DNA of 16,230 nucleotides from Helicobacteraceae bacterium (GTDB lineage Bacteria; Campylobacterota; Campylobacteria; Campylobacterales; Helicobacteraceae). Location: positions 1-16,230 of the forward strand of contig CAAGLK010000122.1 of the NCBI GenBank assembly GCA_900770765.1, read 5' to 3'. The position numbers and the translations under genes are program-made. A model generated the notes under the pieces. It did no database searches and was not told where the DNA came from. It saw only the letters and a list, made by a program, of their open reading frames with translations. Positions 1-6,624 of this stretch are shown piece by piece. Within the stretch, counting starts at the first letter, position 1. The number at the start of each line of letters is the position of its first letter.

Positions 1-166
1 GCTCTGTTTTTAGAATCTCTAGTGCTTCTTTGCCATTTTTTGCTATAAAAACTTTTTGCACATAATCTTCTAAAACCATAGAGGCAAATTTTAAAATATC
101 CTCTTCATCTTCTACATATAAAACTTTAAGATTCTTTAATACTTTTTCATCACTTTTTTTAATCAT
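1..166 (-). CDS. Response regulator, receiver domain N-terminus (partial, cut by window edge)
   Basis: Only the first 55 codons are in the window; the gene continues past position 1. The translation begins MIKKSDEKVLKNLKVLYVED and shows the start of a CheY-like receiver domain: a hydrophobic first strand (VLYV, residues 15-18) followed by the acidic pocket residues Glu19, Asp20 and Glu21, then the amphipathic first helix and a second strand (KVFIA). The phosphorylated aspartate should lie just beyond the edge, so neither it nor the output domain can be judged. The ATG at 164-166 has a strong ribosome binding site (AAGGAG, minus strand of 172-177) that overlaps the stop codon of the upstream kinase, with 9 nt between the genes. 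It is therefore very probably co-transcribed with that kinase and is its cognate partner. Whether the output is DNA binding or something else is unknown. Confidence 0.85.
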   Translation of the reverse strand, partial: MIKKSDEKVLKNLKVLYVEDEEDILKFASMVLEDYVQKVFIAKNGKEALEILKTE

Positions 167-175
167 ATAAACTCC

Positions 176-1717
176 TTAGGATTCCACCTTTTGCGGAATC
201 ATTATTATAAATTGCGCTCCAATCATCCCCTCTTTTAAAGCACATTCTCTAGCGCAATCCCCACCAGCACACACGACATTAAAAGCATTATCATAGCACA
301 CATTACGCACTTCAATGCTTCCTTGCATTTGCTTTTCTATAATTTGCTTTGACATATAAAGACCGATTCCTGTGCCAACTGACTTATGCTTTGTCGTAAA
401 ATAAGGTTCAAAAATCTTTTGAATATCTGTAAGTCTAATCCCACCACCATTATCCATAAATAGGATTTTAACAAAATCACAAGTCGCCTCTGCTGTTATT
501 TTAATCTTAGCTGGCGTTATGTTTCTCTCCTTTAAAACATCTTCTGCATTTTTAATTAAGTTTAACAAAACTTGAGAAAACGCACTCTTAAAGCCTACAA
601 GCTCTAAATTATCGCTACAATCTACGCTTATGCTAATTTCATTTTGTTTTAAAAACGCATCAACTAAAGAGATGGAATCCTTAATATTTTCTTTCAAATT
701 AAAAGATTCTTTAGAGCTTGTGGTGTTAAAGAAATTTCTAAAATCCTCAATTGTTTGCGACATTTTTTTAGCTATTTTTAGCCCCTCATTTACTTGAATA
801 TCCACGAATTCTTGTGTTAATTTCCCATTATGTGCTTTAATTTTAAAGGCTTGAATTAAAAGCATAAGGGCATTTAGCGGCTGTCTCCACTGATGTGCGA
901 TATTCCCTATCATCTCACCCATACTTGCAAGTCGCGCTTGTTGATACATAATCTGGTCTTTTTTGCGACTCTCTAGTACTTCTTTATCTATCGTAGCTTT
1001 TAGCGAATTGTTAAGATTCTGCAATTCTTTAGTTTTTTCTTGCACTTTACTTTCAAGCGTTGTGTGCAAACTTTTAATATTTCTTAAAATCAAAAAACTA
1101 AGCGACATAGTAACAATCATAATTAAACACATAATAATTATAATTGCCTTTTGTAAAATCGTATGCGTTGCGTTATTTCTAGCTTGTTTTATAGCGACAA
1201 ATTGTAAATTTGCATAAACCATAGATGAAATAGCTTGATTTAATGCGCTTACTGCTTGTTTATCTTGCAAGTTTTGCAAATAGTTTTTAAGCTCCACATC
1301 AAGCCTATTTAGCATTTTTTGCAAAGAATCCCGCTGGGCTTTTAACTCCTTATTATCATCTAAAAAGTGATAAATTTTTAAAATAAAATTTGATAAATCT
1401 TGCATTTCTAAAAATTCATTTTGCAGTGTTTTATATGTATTCCACTGCGTTAGAATCTGCGTTTTTATAAACTCTATTTGCTCACCATTTTCTGCATTTA
1501 ATGAAATATTTTGTGCTTGATTTACGCTTTTTCTAATTTCTTCGAGTTTAGTTAAAGAATTACTATAGCTTAAAAATAGTGCGTCATAATCATATTTTAA
1601 AATAAAGTGATATAAATAAGAAACAACGGCTAAAGAAAGCAGTCCAGCAGCGATATTAAAGACAATCATCCACGCTCTACTCTCAAGCGTCCTACCAAAA
1701 AGATGTGATAGTTTCAC
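176..1717 (-). CDS. Membrane-bound sensor histidine kinase
   Basis: Inner-membrane two-component sensor of 513 residues. A first membrane helix lies at about residues 15-40. A mostly helical periplasmic sensor region follows (about 41-187), then a second membrane helix at about 190-211 and a coiled-coil linker (about 215-258). The dimerisation/phosphoacceptor helix holds GNIAHQWRQPLNAL, with His275 the likely phosphorylated residue. The ATPase domain has the N box (NLIKNAEDVL, Asn390), G1 box (DNGGGI, 422-427), F box (IFEPYFTTK) and G2 box (GTGIGL, 448-453), so it looks catalytically intact. The start is GTG at 1715-1717, supported by an AGGA site a few bases upstream. Oddly, an insertion near the C-terminus contains four cysteines (Cys474, 483, 488, 492) before the last strand (GAQFIIMIP). 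The AHQWRQP type of kinase is common in Campylobacterota, but the signal is not predictable from this sequence. It pairs with the regulator immediately downstream. Confidence 0.93.
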   Translation of the reverse strand: MKLSHLFGRTLESRAWMIVFNIAAGLLSLAVVSYLYHFILKYDYDALFLSYSNSLTKLEEIRKSVNQAQNISLNAENGEQIEFIKTQILTQWNTYKTLQNEFLEMQDLSNFILKIYHFLDDNKELKAQRDSLQKMLNRLDVELKNYLQNLQDKQAVSALNQAISSMVYANLQFVAIKQARNNATHTILQKAIIIIMCLIMIVTMSLSFLILRNIKSLHTTLESKVQEKTKELQNLNNSLKATIDKEVLESRKKDQIMYQQARLASMGEMIGNIAHQWRQPLNALMLLIQAFKIKAHNGKLTQEFVDIQVNEGLKIAKKMSQTIEDFRNFFNTTSSKESFNLKENIKDSISLVDAFLKQNEISISVDCSDNLELVGFKSAFSQVLLNLIKNAEDVLKERNITPAKIKITAEATCDFVKILFMDNGGGIRLTDIQKIFEPYFTTKHKSVGTGIGLYMSKQIIEKQMQGSIEVRNVCYDNAFNVVCAGGDCARECALKEGMIGAQFIIMIPQKVES

Positions 1718-1741
1718 AAAAAATCCTAATTTTTATTTACG

Positions 1742-1786
1742 ATATTGTAACACTTTAATTTTAATTAATAAAAATTTTCACAATAT
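1742..1786. repeat. Interrupted inverted repeat between the divergent kinase and cytochrome genes
   Basis: ATATTGTAA at 1742-1750 is mirrored by TTCACAATAT at 1777-1786. Seven bases of the arms (ATATTGT/ACAATAT) match exactly, around an AT-rich spacer of about 27 bases. The left arm covers the candidate kinase -10 box, and the right arm lies upstream of the cytochrome promoter. It could be a regulator-binding site, but AT-rich sequence produces such matches by chance. Confidence 0.3.
1744..1749 (-). promoter_or_regulatory. Candidate -10 box for the histidine kinase gene
   Basis: On the minus strand this reads TACAAT, 26 bases upstream of the GTG start, with AT-rich sequence before it as usual for sigma-70 promoters in Campylobacterota, which often lack a clear -35 box. 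It lies inside one arm of the inverted repeat at 1742-1786. The call rests on sequence match only. Confidence 0.35.
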
Positions 1787-1822
1787 TTATTGATTTTTAG
1801 ATTTCTTTTAACTTAAAAGCAC

Positions 1823-1828
1823 TATGAT
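1823..1828 (+). promoter_or_regulatory. Candidate -10 box for cytochrome c553
   Basis: TATGAT lies 37 bases before the ATG at 1866, preceded by a T-rich tract (1791-1812). Transcription would begin near 1835 and leave a leader of about 30 nt carrying the ribosome binding site AAAGGAG. The ATG contained in this box (1824-1826) is in frame with the cytochrome but would place charged residues before the signal peptide, so it reads better as promoter than as start codon. Confidence 0.45.
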
Positions 1829-1865
1829 TCCAAGCACAAATCACAAACTTAGAAAGGAGTTTGCT

Positions 1866-2183
1866 ATGAAAAAAGTTTTATTAGGTATTCTTTTAGCAAG
1901 TGGTGCTTTAATGGCGGCAGATGGTGCGGCTATTTATAAAAAATGCATCGCCTGTCATGGTGCAAATGGTGAGAGAGTAGCTCCAGGAAGTGTAGGTGGT
2001 GTAAAAATCGCTGGTATGGATAAAGCTAGACTTGTAGAGCAGCTAAAAGGCTATGCAGCTGGGACAGCTGATAATGGCGGTGCAAAGGCTATTATGTATT
2101 CTAATATGAAAAATTGGAAACTAACAGATGCAGATATTGAAGCAGTAGCAGACCATATCTCTAAATTACCTCCTGTAAAATAA
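1866..2183 (+). CDS. Periplasmic cytochrome c553 (class I c-type)
   Basis: A 105-residue exported mono-haem electron carrier. It starts with a classic Sec signal peptide (MKKVLLGILLASGALMA, probable cleavage after residue 17). The haem attachment site CIACH follows at residues 27-31, with Cys27 and Cys30 holding haem and His31 the axial ligand. Met77 or Met81 is the probable second axial ligand, and a C-terminal helix (LTDADIEAVADHI) is typical of the family. In Campylobacterota such proteins carry electrons from the bc1 complex to the cbb3 oxidase or to cytochrome c peroxidase; that role is inferred from the family. The start at 1866 is chosen because AAAGGAG lies 6 nt upstream and the signal peptide begins there; an in-frame ATG at 1824 would spoil the signal peptide. 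The gene is transcribed alone, ending in the hairpin at 2191-2210. Confidence 0.93.
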   Translation: MKKVLLGILLASGALMAADGAAIYKKCIACHGANGERVAPGSVGGVKIAGMDKARLVEQLKGYAAGTADNGGAKAIMYSNMKNWKLTDADIEAVADHISKLPPVK

Positions 2184-2190
2184 CCTTAAT

Positions 2191-2210
2191 CCTCCCTTGT
2201 GGGAGGCTTT
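2191..2210 (+). terminator. Hairpin terminator after cytochrome c553, overlapping the alr ribosome binding site
   Basis: CCTCCC (2191-2196) and GGGAGG (2201-2206) form a perfect 6-bp G+C stem with a TTGT loop, followed by CTTTTA. It begins 7 nt after the cytochrome stop codon, as expected for a weak intrinsic terminator. The 3' arm GGGAGG is also the only plausible Shine-Dalgarno sequence for alr (ATG at 2217), so the same hairpin should hide that site in any read-through transcript. Confidence 0.65.
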
Positions 2211-2216
2211 TACCCT

Positions 2217-3302
2217 ATGCCTTATTTAAAAATAGATTCTAAAAATTTCTTTTACAATTATGAAATTATTTTAAGTAAAATTAAAGATAAAAACAAAATC
2301 GCAATTGTTTTAAAAGATAACGCCTATGGACATGGAATCCTAGAAATATCACAACTAGTCGCAAAGGTAGGAATCCATCACGCATTTGTAAAAAACGCAG
2401 CTGAAGCGCTAAAAATAGCGGAATCTTTTAAAACAATTACAATTTTATATCCATTTTCACTAGACTTTAAAAACGCACAAGATTCCAGCTTAAACAAAGC
2501 CATAAAACACGATAATATCTATATTTGTGCCGCTAGCTTAGAATCCTTACAAACATTGCCTAAAAATACAAAAATAGAGTTAAAAATAGATAGCGGAATG
2601 CATAGAAATGGAATCGCAAAAGAGCAGCTAGAACAAGCCTTTTTAATTATCAAAAAACAAGGATTAATTTTAAAAGGAGTTTTCACACATAATGGCTATG
2701 GAGATGAAATAAGCAGTGCATTTTATACGCAGAATATGGAGTTTTCACAAATTAAAAGAGAGGTTTTAGAGCTTTGTAAAATATATTCCTTAGAGATTCC
2801 ACGCTTCCACTCTCTAAGCTCAAGCGGTGCTTTAAGAATCCACAATTTTAAGGCTAAAGATTCTGCGGATTCTAGCTTTATGCAAGATGATTTATACCGC
2901 TTTGGAATCGCATTTTATGGCTATGATTGCACTAATTTTTTAAATTTACCGCTAAAGCCAATTGCCTCTTTATATGCAAAAAAAATATCAACACTTCCTT
3001 TAAAAAAAGGTGCAAATATCGGCTATAGCGGAGTGAGTGTTTTAGAAAAAGATTGTGCTATTAGCACTTATGATATAGGCTATGGCGATGGCTTTTTTAG
3101 ACTTAGAGAAAATATGGAGTTTTTTAGTGCTGAGGGCTTTAGGATTCTACCTCGTGTGAGTATGGACTGCTTAAGTGCGATTAGCGATGAAGAGGAAATT
3201 TGTATTTTTAATAGTGTAGAAAAATTAGCAAAGCTATTTAATACAATTCCTTATGAGATTTTATCTCACTTGCACGCATATATCCCACGCATTATTGTAT
3301 AA
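2217..3302 (+). CDS. alr: Alanine racemase
   Basis: Cytoplasmic PLP enzyme that interconverts L- and D-alanine and supplies D-Ala for peptidoglycan. It has 361 residues, close to the usual 350-380. The N-terminal barrel carries the PLP lysine in VLKDNAYGHG (Lys33). The substrate loop DSGMHRNG (125-132), HSLSSSGAL (198-206) and YRFGIAFYG (227-235) match the conserved blocks that in other Alr proteins hold the Arg and phosphate-binding residues. In the C-terminal domain NIGYSG (Tyr270) supplies the second catalytic base, followed by GYGDGF and RVSMDCL. An Asp-Ser rich stretch at 214-221 (KDSADSS) is encoded by GGATTC-like words. ATG at 2217 is preferred; a GTG at 2199 lies inside the terminator loop and has no ribosome binding site. 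It stands immediately upstream of ddl, which uses its product. The GGGAGG site 10 nt upstream is buried in a hairpin, suggesting low or regulated translation. Confidence 0.95.
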   Translation: MPYLKIDSKNFFYNYEIILSKIKDKNKIAIVLKDNAYGHGILEISQLVAKVGIHHAFVKNAAEALKIAESFKTITILYPFSLDFKNAQDSSLNKAIKHDNIYICAASLESLQTLPKNTKIELKIDSGMHRNGIAKEQLEQAFLIIKKQGLILKGVFTHNGYGDEISSAFYTQNMEFSQIKREVLELCKIYSLEIPRFHSLSSSGALRIHNFKAKDSADSSFMQDDLYRFGIAFYGYDCTNFLNLPLKPIASLYAKKISTLPLKKGANIGYSGVSVLEKDCAISTYDIGYGDGFFRLRENMEFFSAEGFRILPRVSMDCLSAISDEEEICIFNSVEKLAKLFNTIPYEILSHLHAYIPRIIV

Positions 3303-3303
3303 T
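3298..3303 (+). promoter_or_regulatory. Candidate -10 box for the ddl operon
   Basis: A perfect TATAAT overlaps the alr stop codon and is preceded by TTG. It stands 26 bases before the GTG start of ddl, giving a leader of about 20 nt that contains the ribosome binding site TAAGGA. No convincing -35 box is visible, which is common in this group. ddl, the hydrolase, murF and the HIT gene may thus be transcribed separately from alr. Confidence 0.5.
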
Positions 3304-3329
3304 CTCGCATTTTATTTTAAGGAAATATT

Positions 3330-4367
3330 GTGAATTTTACTCTTTTATTTGGTGGTAAATCTTATGAGCATGAAATTAGCATTGTAAGTGCTATATCGCT
3401 AAAAAATCGTTTGGATTCTGGCTTATCTTTTATTTATTTAGACGGCTCTTGCGAGTTTTATTTAATCCCAAGCGATAAAATGCGCTCAAACTTCTTTAGC
3501 ACACAAGAATATAAAAAATGTCAAAAAATCTATCTTAAAAAAAATGGATTTTTTATAAAAACTTTATTTAGTGAAAAGCCACTAAATTTGCCTACATTTA
3601 TAAATCTAATCCACGGCGCAGATGGTGAGGATGGCACTATTTCTAGCCTGCTTGACTTTTATGGAATCCCATATATTGGTCCTAGAACTCCAGCTAGTGT
3701 TCTTAGCTTTGATAAAGAGTTGATTAAACTTTTTGCTAATGCTAGAGGCGTAGCAACACTACCTTGTGATATTTTGTATAGACAAGATGAGATTCCAGCA
3801 AACTCAAAATTCCCTTTAATTATTAAACCAGCAAGGCTAGGCAGCAGCATAGGGATAAGCGTGGTAGAATCGCAAAGTGAGCTAGAATACGCCTTAGATA
3901 GTGCCTTTGAATTTGATAGTAAAGTTCTAATAGAGCCTTTTATAAGCGGTATAAAAGAATACAATCTAGCAGGCTATAAGGATAAAAACGGATTCCATTT
4001 CTCTTTTATTGAAGAGCCAGAAAAAAAGAAATTTTTAGATTTTGATAAAAAATATTTAGACTTTTCTCGCACAAGCAATGCTAAAGAAGCCACCTTAGCA
4101 GAATCCTTAAAGCAAGAGTTGCAAAACTGCTTTATTAAATTATACAAAGACGCATTTGAAGGCGCATTAATCCGCTGTGATTTTTTTATTCACAATAACA
4201 CTTGCTATATAAATGAGATAAACCCTGTGCCAGGAAGCCTAGCAAACTACCTATTTAGCGATTTTAAAAGCGATTTAGAAAAATTATCTAAAAATCTACC
4301 AAAACCAAACGATATTAAAGTAAGTTACGCACTTTTAGAAAAAATACAATTTGCTAAAGGCAAATAA
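3330..4367 (+). CDS. ddl: D-alanine--D-alanine ligase
   Basis: Cytoplasmic ATP-grasp ligase that joins two D-alanines using ATP, supplying the terminal dipeptide that MurF adds to the peptidoglycan precursor. It has 345 residues, normal for H. pylori-type Ddl. The N-terminal domain has FGGKSYEHEIS (7-17, with the conserved Glu/His of the first D-Ala site) and HGADGEDGT (95-103). The ATP-grasp core has LIIKPARLGSSIGIS (163-177), with the flexible glycine/serine loop, and the metal-binding end IRCDFFI (281-287) and NEINPVPGS (295-303). The start is GTG at 3330, 5 nt after TAAGGAAA. The stop codon overlaps the next ATG by one base (TAATG), so the hydrolase is translationally coupled. It sits one gene upstream of murF, the consumer of its product. 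Confidence 0.96.
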   Translation: MNFTLLFGGKSYEHEISIVSAISLKNRLDSGLSFIYLDGSCEFYLIPSDKMRSNFFSTQEYKKCQKIYLKKNGFFIKTLFSEKPLNLPTFINLIHGADGEDGTISSLLDFYGIPYIGPRTPASVLSFDKELIKLFANARGVATLPCDILYRQDEIPANSKFPLIIKPARLGSSIGISVVESQSELEYALDSAFEFDSKVLIEPFISGIKEYNLAGYKDKNGFHFSFIEEPEKKKFLDFDKKYLDFSRTSNAKEATLAESLKQELQNCFIKLYKDAFEGALIRCDFFIHNNTCYINEINPVPGSLANYLFSDFKSDLEKLSKNLPKPNDIKVSYALLEKIQFAKGK

Positions 4368-5107
4368 TGGCGCAAAAAATCATTTCTTATAAAAATGAGG
4401 ATTTCACGCTATCTTATGCGATTCAAAATCAAGGTAAAAAAAATACTCTTATAATTTTGCATGGCTGGGGTGCAAATAAAAACTTAATGCAAAATGCGTT
4501 TAAAGATTCTTTTAAAGATTTTACGCATTATTATATTGATTTACCCGGCTTTGGGGATTCTAAGATTCCGCCTTTTACACTAAATACGCAAGATTATGCA
4601 AATATTATTATGCTTTTATTAGAATCTTTAAAGCTACAAGCAAAAGTTTGCAATATTTTAGGACATAGTTTTGGCGGTAAAGTTGCCACTCTTTTAAATC
4701 CTAAAGAGCTAATTTTATTAAGCAGTGCTGGAATAAAAACTAAAAAAAGCCTTAAAACTCGCCTTAAAATTTATATTACAAAAACACTAAATAAACTAGC
4801 CCCAGCATTAAGCAAATTTTTAAAAAACTTTCTCCGCTCACAAGATGCACAAAATTTAGATGAAATTATGTATCAAACTTTTAAAAGAGTTGTAGATGAA
4901 GACTTTAGTGAAATTTTTGCTAATTTTACAAATAAAGCCTACATTTTCTGGGGTAAAAGCGACCTAGCCACGCCACTAAAATCGGGCGAAAAAATAGCAA
5001 ATTTAATTAAGGATTCCACCTTTTTCCCACTAGATGGCGACCATTTTTTCTTCTTAAAACAAGCAAAAACAATAGAAAGTTTATATTTAAAAGCAAAGGC
5101 ATATTAA
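4367..5107 (+). CDS. Alpha/beta hydrolase of the ddl-murF cluster, substrate unknown
   Basis: A 246-residue alpha/beta-hydrolase-fold protein with an apparently complete active site. The oxyanion-hole motif is HGWG (32-35). The nucleophile elbow is GHSFGG (Ser101). The acid is probably Asp199 in GKSDLATP and the base His226 in DGDHFFF. DLPGFGDS (58-65) is the typical loop of the C-C hydrolase/esterase branch. A basic helical cap lies at about 125-165. No signal peptide is present, so it is cytoplasmic. Its ATG overlaps the ddl stop codon by one base. The position between ddl and murF is conserved, as I recall, in H. pylori and C. jejuni, which suggests a role linked to wall precursors, but the homologues were annotated as hydrolases only by similarity. 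A short in-frame repeat (FKDSFKD, 45-51) comes from duplicated TTTAAAGATT. No specific substrate can be supported. Confidence 0.85.
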   Translation: MAQKIISYKNEDFTLSYAIQNQGKKNTLIILHGWGANKNLMQNAFKDSFKDFTHYYIDLPGFGDSKIPPFTLNTQDYANIIMLLLESLKLQAKVCNILGHSFGGKVATLLNPKELILLSSAGIKTKKSLKTRLKIYITKTLNKLAPALSKFLKNFLRSQDAQNLDEIMYQTFKRVVDEDFSEIFANFTNKAYIFWGKSDLATPLKSGEKIANLIKDSTFFPLDGDHFFFLKQAKTIESLYLKAKAY

Positions 5108-5118
5108 AGATTTTTTGC

Positions 5119-5124
5119 TAAAAT
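5119..5124 (+). promoter_or_regulatory. Candidate extended -10 box before murF
   Basis: TTTTTTGCTAAAAT gives a TGn-TAAAAT extended -10 box in the 48-bp gap before murF, 32 bases ahead of its TTG start. It may give murF and the HIT gene extra transcription, since a 48-bp gap is long for this otherwise packed operon. Confidence 0.35.
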
Positions 5125-5155
5125 TTTATTTAATTTTTATCTTAAGGATTCTTAC

Positions 5156-6616
5156 TTGCAAGGCGTTGATATTTTTATTTTAATAACTCGTTTAGTATTT
5201 TTTATAGCACTTGGTTATTATGCAATGGTAAATTTGCAATGGTATCACTATAAAATTTCACGCGTCATTTTTAAACACCACAAGCTCCGTTGGCATTTAT
5301 ATTATTTTATTATTCCTATTGTTTATTTTGTGCTAATTCCGGATAATTTATATTTTTACATAGGGCTTTATGCTTATATTATTGCCTTGTGTGTGTGGGT
5401 ATATCGCTTAAGCAAGAAGTTAGCGCTAACAAGTAGGGTTTTACGCTTTTTTGGATTCTACATAGCTTTTATAGTTTTTAATGAATTATTACTTTTAAGC
5501 GTTAATTCTTATTCTATATGGACGCAAATGGTAAATTTATTACCGCTTTTAATATCTATTTTATTATCTAATTTGCTTGAAAAAATTCTATTAAATCGCT
5601 TTAAAAAACTAGCACTAGATAAATTAGCAAGTTTGCCAAATTTAACAATCATCGCCGTAACAGGAAGCTATGGAAAAACAAGCCTTAAAAACTTCTTATT
5701 ACAAGTATTACAAGATAGCTTTAAAACATACGCCACACCAAGAAGCGTCAATACGCTAACAGGCATTATTGCAGATATTAATAATAATTTATCTCCACTT
5801 ATGGATATTTATATCGTAGAGTGCGGTGCTAGAGGTGTAGGCGATATTAAAGAAATAGTAGATTTAGTCTCTCCACAAATCGCAGTTGTAGGCAAAATTG
5901 GCGAAGCACATATTGAATATTTTAAAAGTGTGGAAAATATTTATAAGGCAAAATACGAAATCCTAGAATCTAAAAGGCTAAATAAAGCCTACATTTACGC
6001 ACAAAACGAGCAGCCAAAAGAGTGCTTTGCAAGAATTATTAATTTCCCAAGTGAAGTTAGTAACATAGAAGCCACGCTAAAAGGGACAAATTTTAGCATA
6101 AAGCTAAAGGGCGAGACGCTAGATTTTCAAACACGCATTTTAGGTGCATTTAATGTGGATAATATAAGCGCAGCTATCGCAGTCGCAAGCGATTTAGGTG
6201 TAGATAATGTTAGAATCCTAAGGCAAATTCAAAAGTTAGAATCCATAAATCACCGCCTTAGTAAAATTGTGGTTAATGAAAAAATAATTTTAGATGATAG
6301 CTACAATGGTAATTTAGATGGAATGCTTGAAGCTATAAGGCTATCATCATTGCATCAAGGTAAAAAAATAATAGTAACCCCAGGTCTTGTAGAAAGCAGC
6401 GAAGAGGCAAATATCAAATTAGCAGAAGCGATTGATAAAGTCTTTGATTTAGCGATAATTACAGGTGAGCTAAATTCTAAAATCTTAAGGGCAAATATAA
6501 AAAATACGCAAAAAATCATTTTAAAAGATAAAGCAAATATAGAGCATATGTTAAAATCCACCACAAATAGTGGCGATTTAATATTATTTGCAAATGATGC
6601 TCCAAGCTATGTTTAA
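5156..6616 (+). CDS. murF: MurF-type UDP-MurNAc-tripeptide:D-Ala-D-Ala ligase with membrane N-terminus
   Basis: Mur ligase of 486 residues that adds D-Ala-D-Ala to the UDP-MurNAc-tripeptide with ATP, the last cytoplasmic step of precursor assembly. The ATPase domain has the P-loop TGSYGKTS (169-176), TPRSVNTLTGI (194-204), the metal-binding VECGARGVGDI (221-231) and GAFNVDNISAA (330-340). The C-terminal domain has DDSYNGN (380-386) and VTPGLVES. The first 145 residues are unlike textbook MurF: four or five hydrophobic segments (about 5-25, 47-62, 66-84, 97-117 and 125-142) occupy the place of the soluble substrate-binding domain. The start is an uncommon TTG at 5156, supported by TAAGGA at 5143-5148. 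The identity rests on the ddl neighbourhood and Mur-ligase motifs; the family includes cyanophycin synthetase-like and MurT-like relatives, but MurF is much the likeliest. Confidence 0.9.
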   Translation: MQGVDIFILITRLVFFIALGYYAMVNLQWYHYKISRVIFKHHKLRWHLYYFIIPIVYFVLIPDNLYFYIGLYAYIIALCVWVYRLSKKLALTSRVLRFFGFYIAFIVFNELLLLSVNSYSIWTQMVNLLPLLISILLSNLLEKILLNRFKKLALDKLASLPNLTIIAVTGSYGKTSLKNFLLQVLQDSFKTYATPRSVNTLTGIIADINNNLSPLMDIYIVECGARGVGDIKEIVDLVSPQIAVVGKIGEAHIEYFKSVENIYKAKYEILESKRLNKAYIYAQNEQPKECFARIINFPSEVSNIEATLKGTNFSIKLKGETLDFQTRILGAFNVDNISAAIAVASDLGVDNVRILRQIQKLESINHRLSKIVVNEKIILDDSYNGNLDGMLEAIRLSSLHQGKKIIVTPGLVESSEEANIKLAEAIDKVFDLAIITGELNSKILRANIKNTQKIILKDKANIEHMLKSTTNSGDLILFANDAPSYV

Positions 6617-6624
6617 GGGTTAAA

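Noticed and set aside
963..1217. Plus-strand open frame opposite the kinase
   Set aside because: Antisense to a well-supported gene, with hydrophobic low-complexity translation and no ribosome binding site. The same applies to plus-strand frames at 7620-7958, 11872-12234, 13182-13415, 13443-13748 and 14607-15026, and to minus-strand frames at 3659-3964 and 6355-6564.
1824..1865. Earlier in-frame ATG for cytochrome c553
   Set aside because: It would put charged residues ahead of a clean signal peptide, lacks a ribosome binding site, and coincides with the probable -10 box TATGAT.
2199..2216. GTG start for alr six codons upstream
   Set aside because: It falls in the loop and 3' arm of the terminator hairpin and has no binding site ahead of it; family N-termini fit the ATG at 2217.
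4500..4523. Short tandem repeat TTTAAAGATT in the hydrolase gene
   Set aside because: Only two copies, at a 12-base period; too short in AT-rich sequence to call a repeat element. It is mentioned under the gene.
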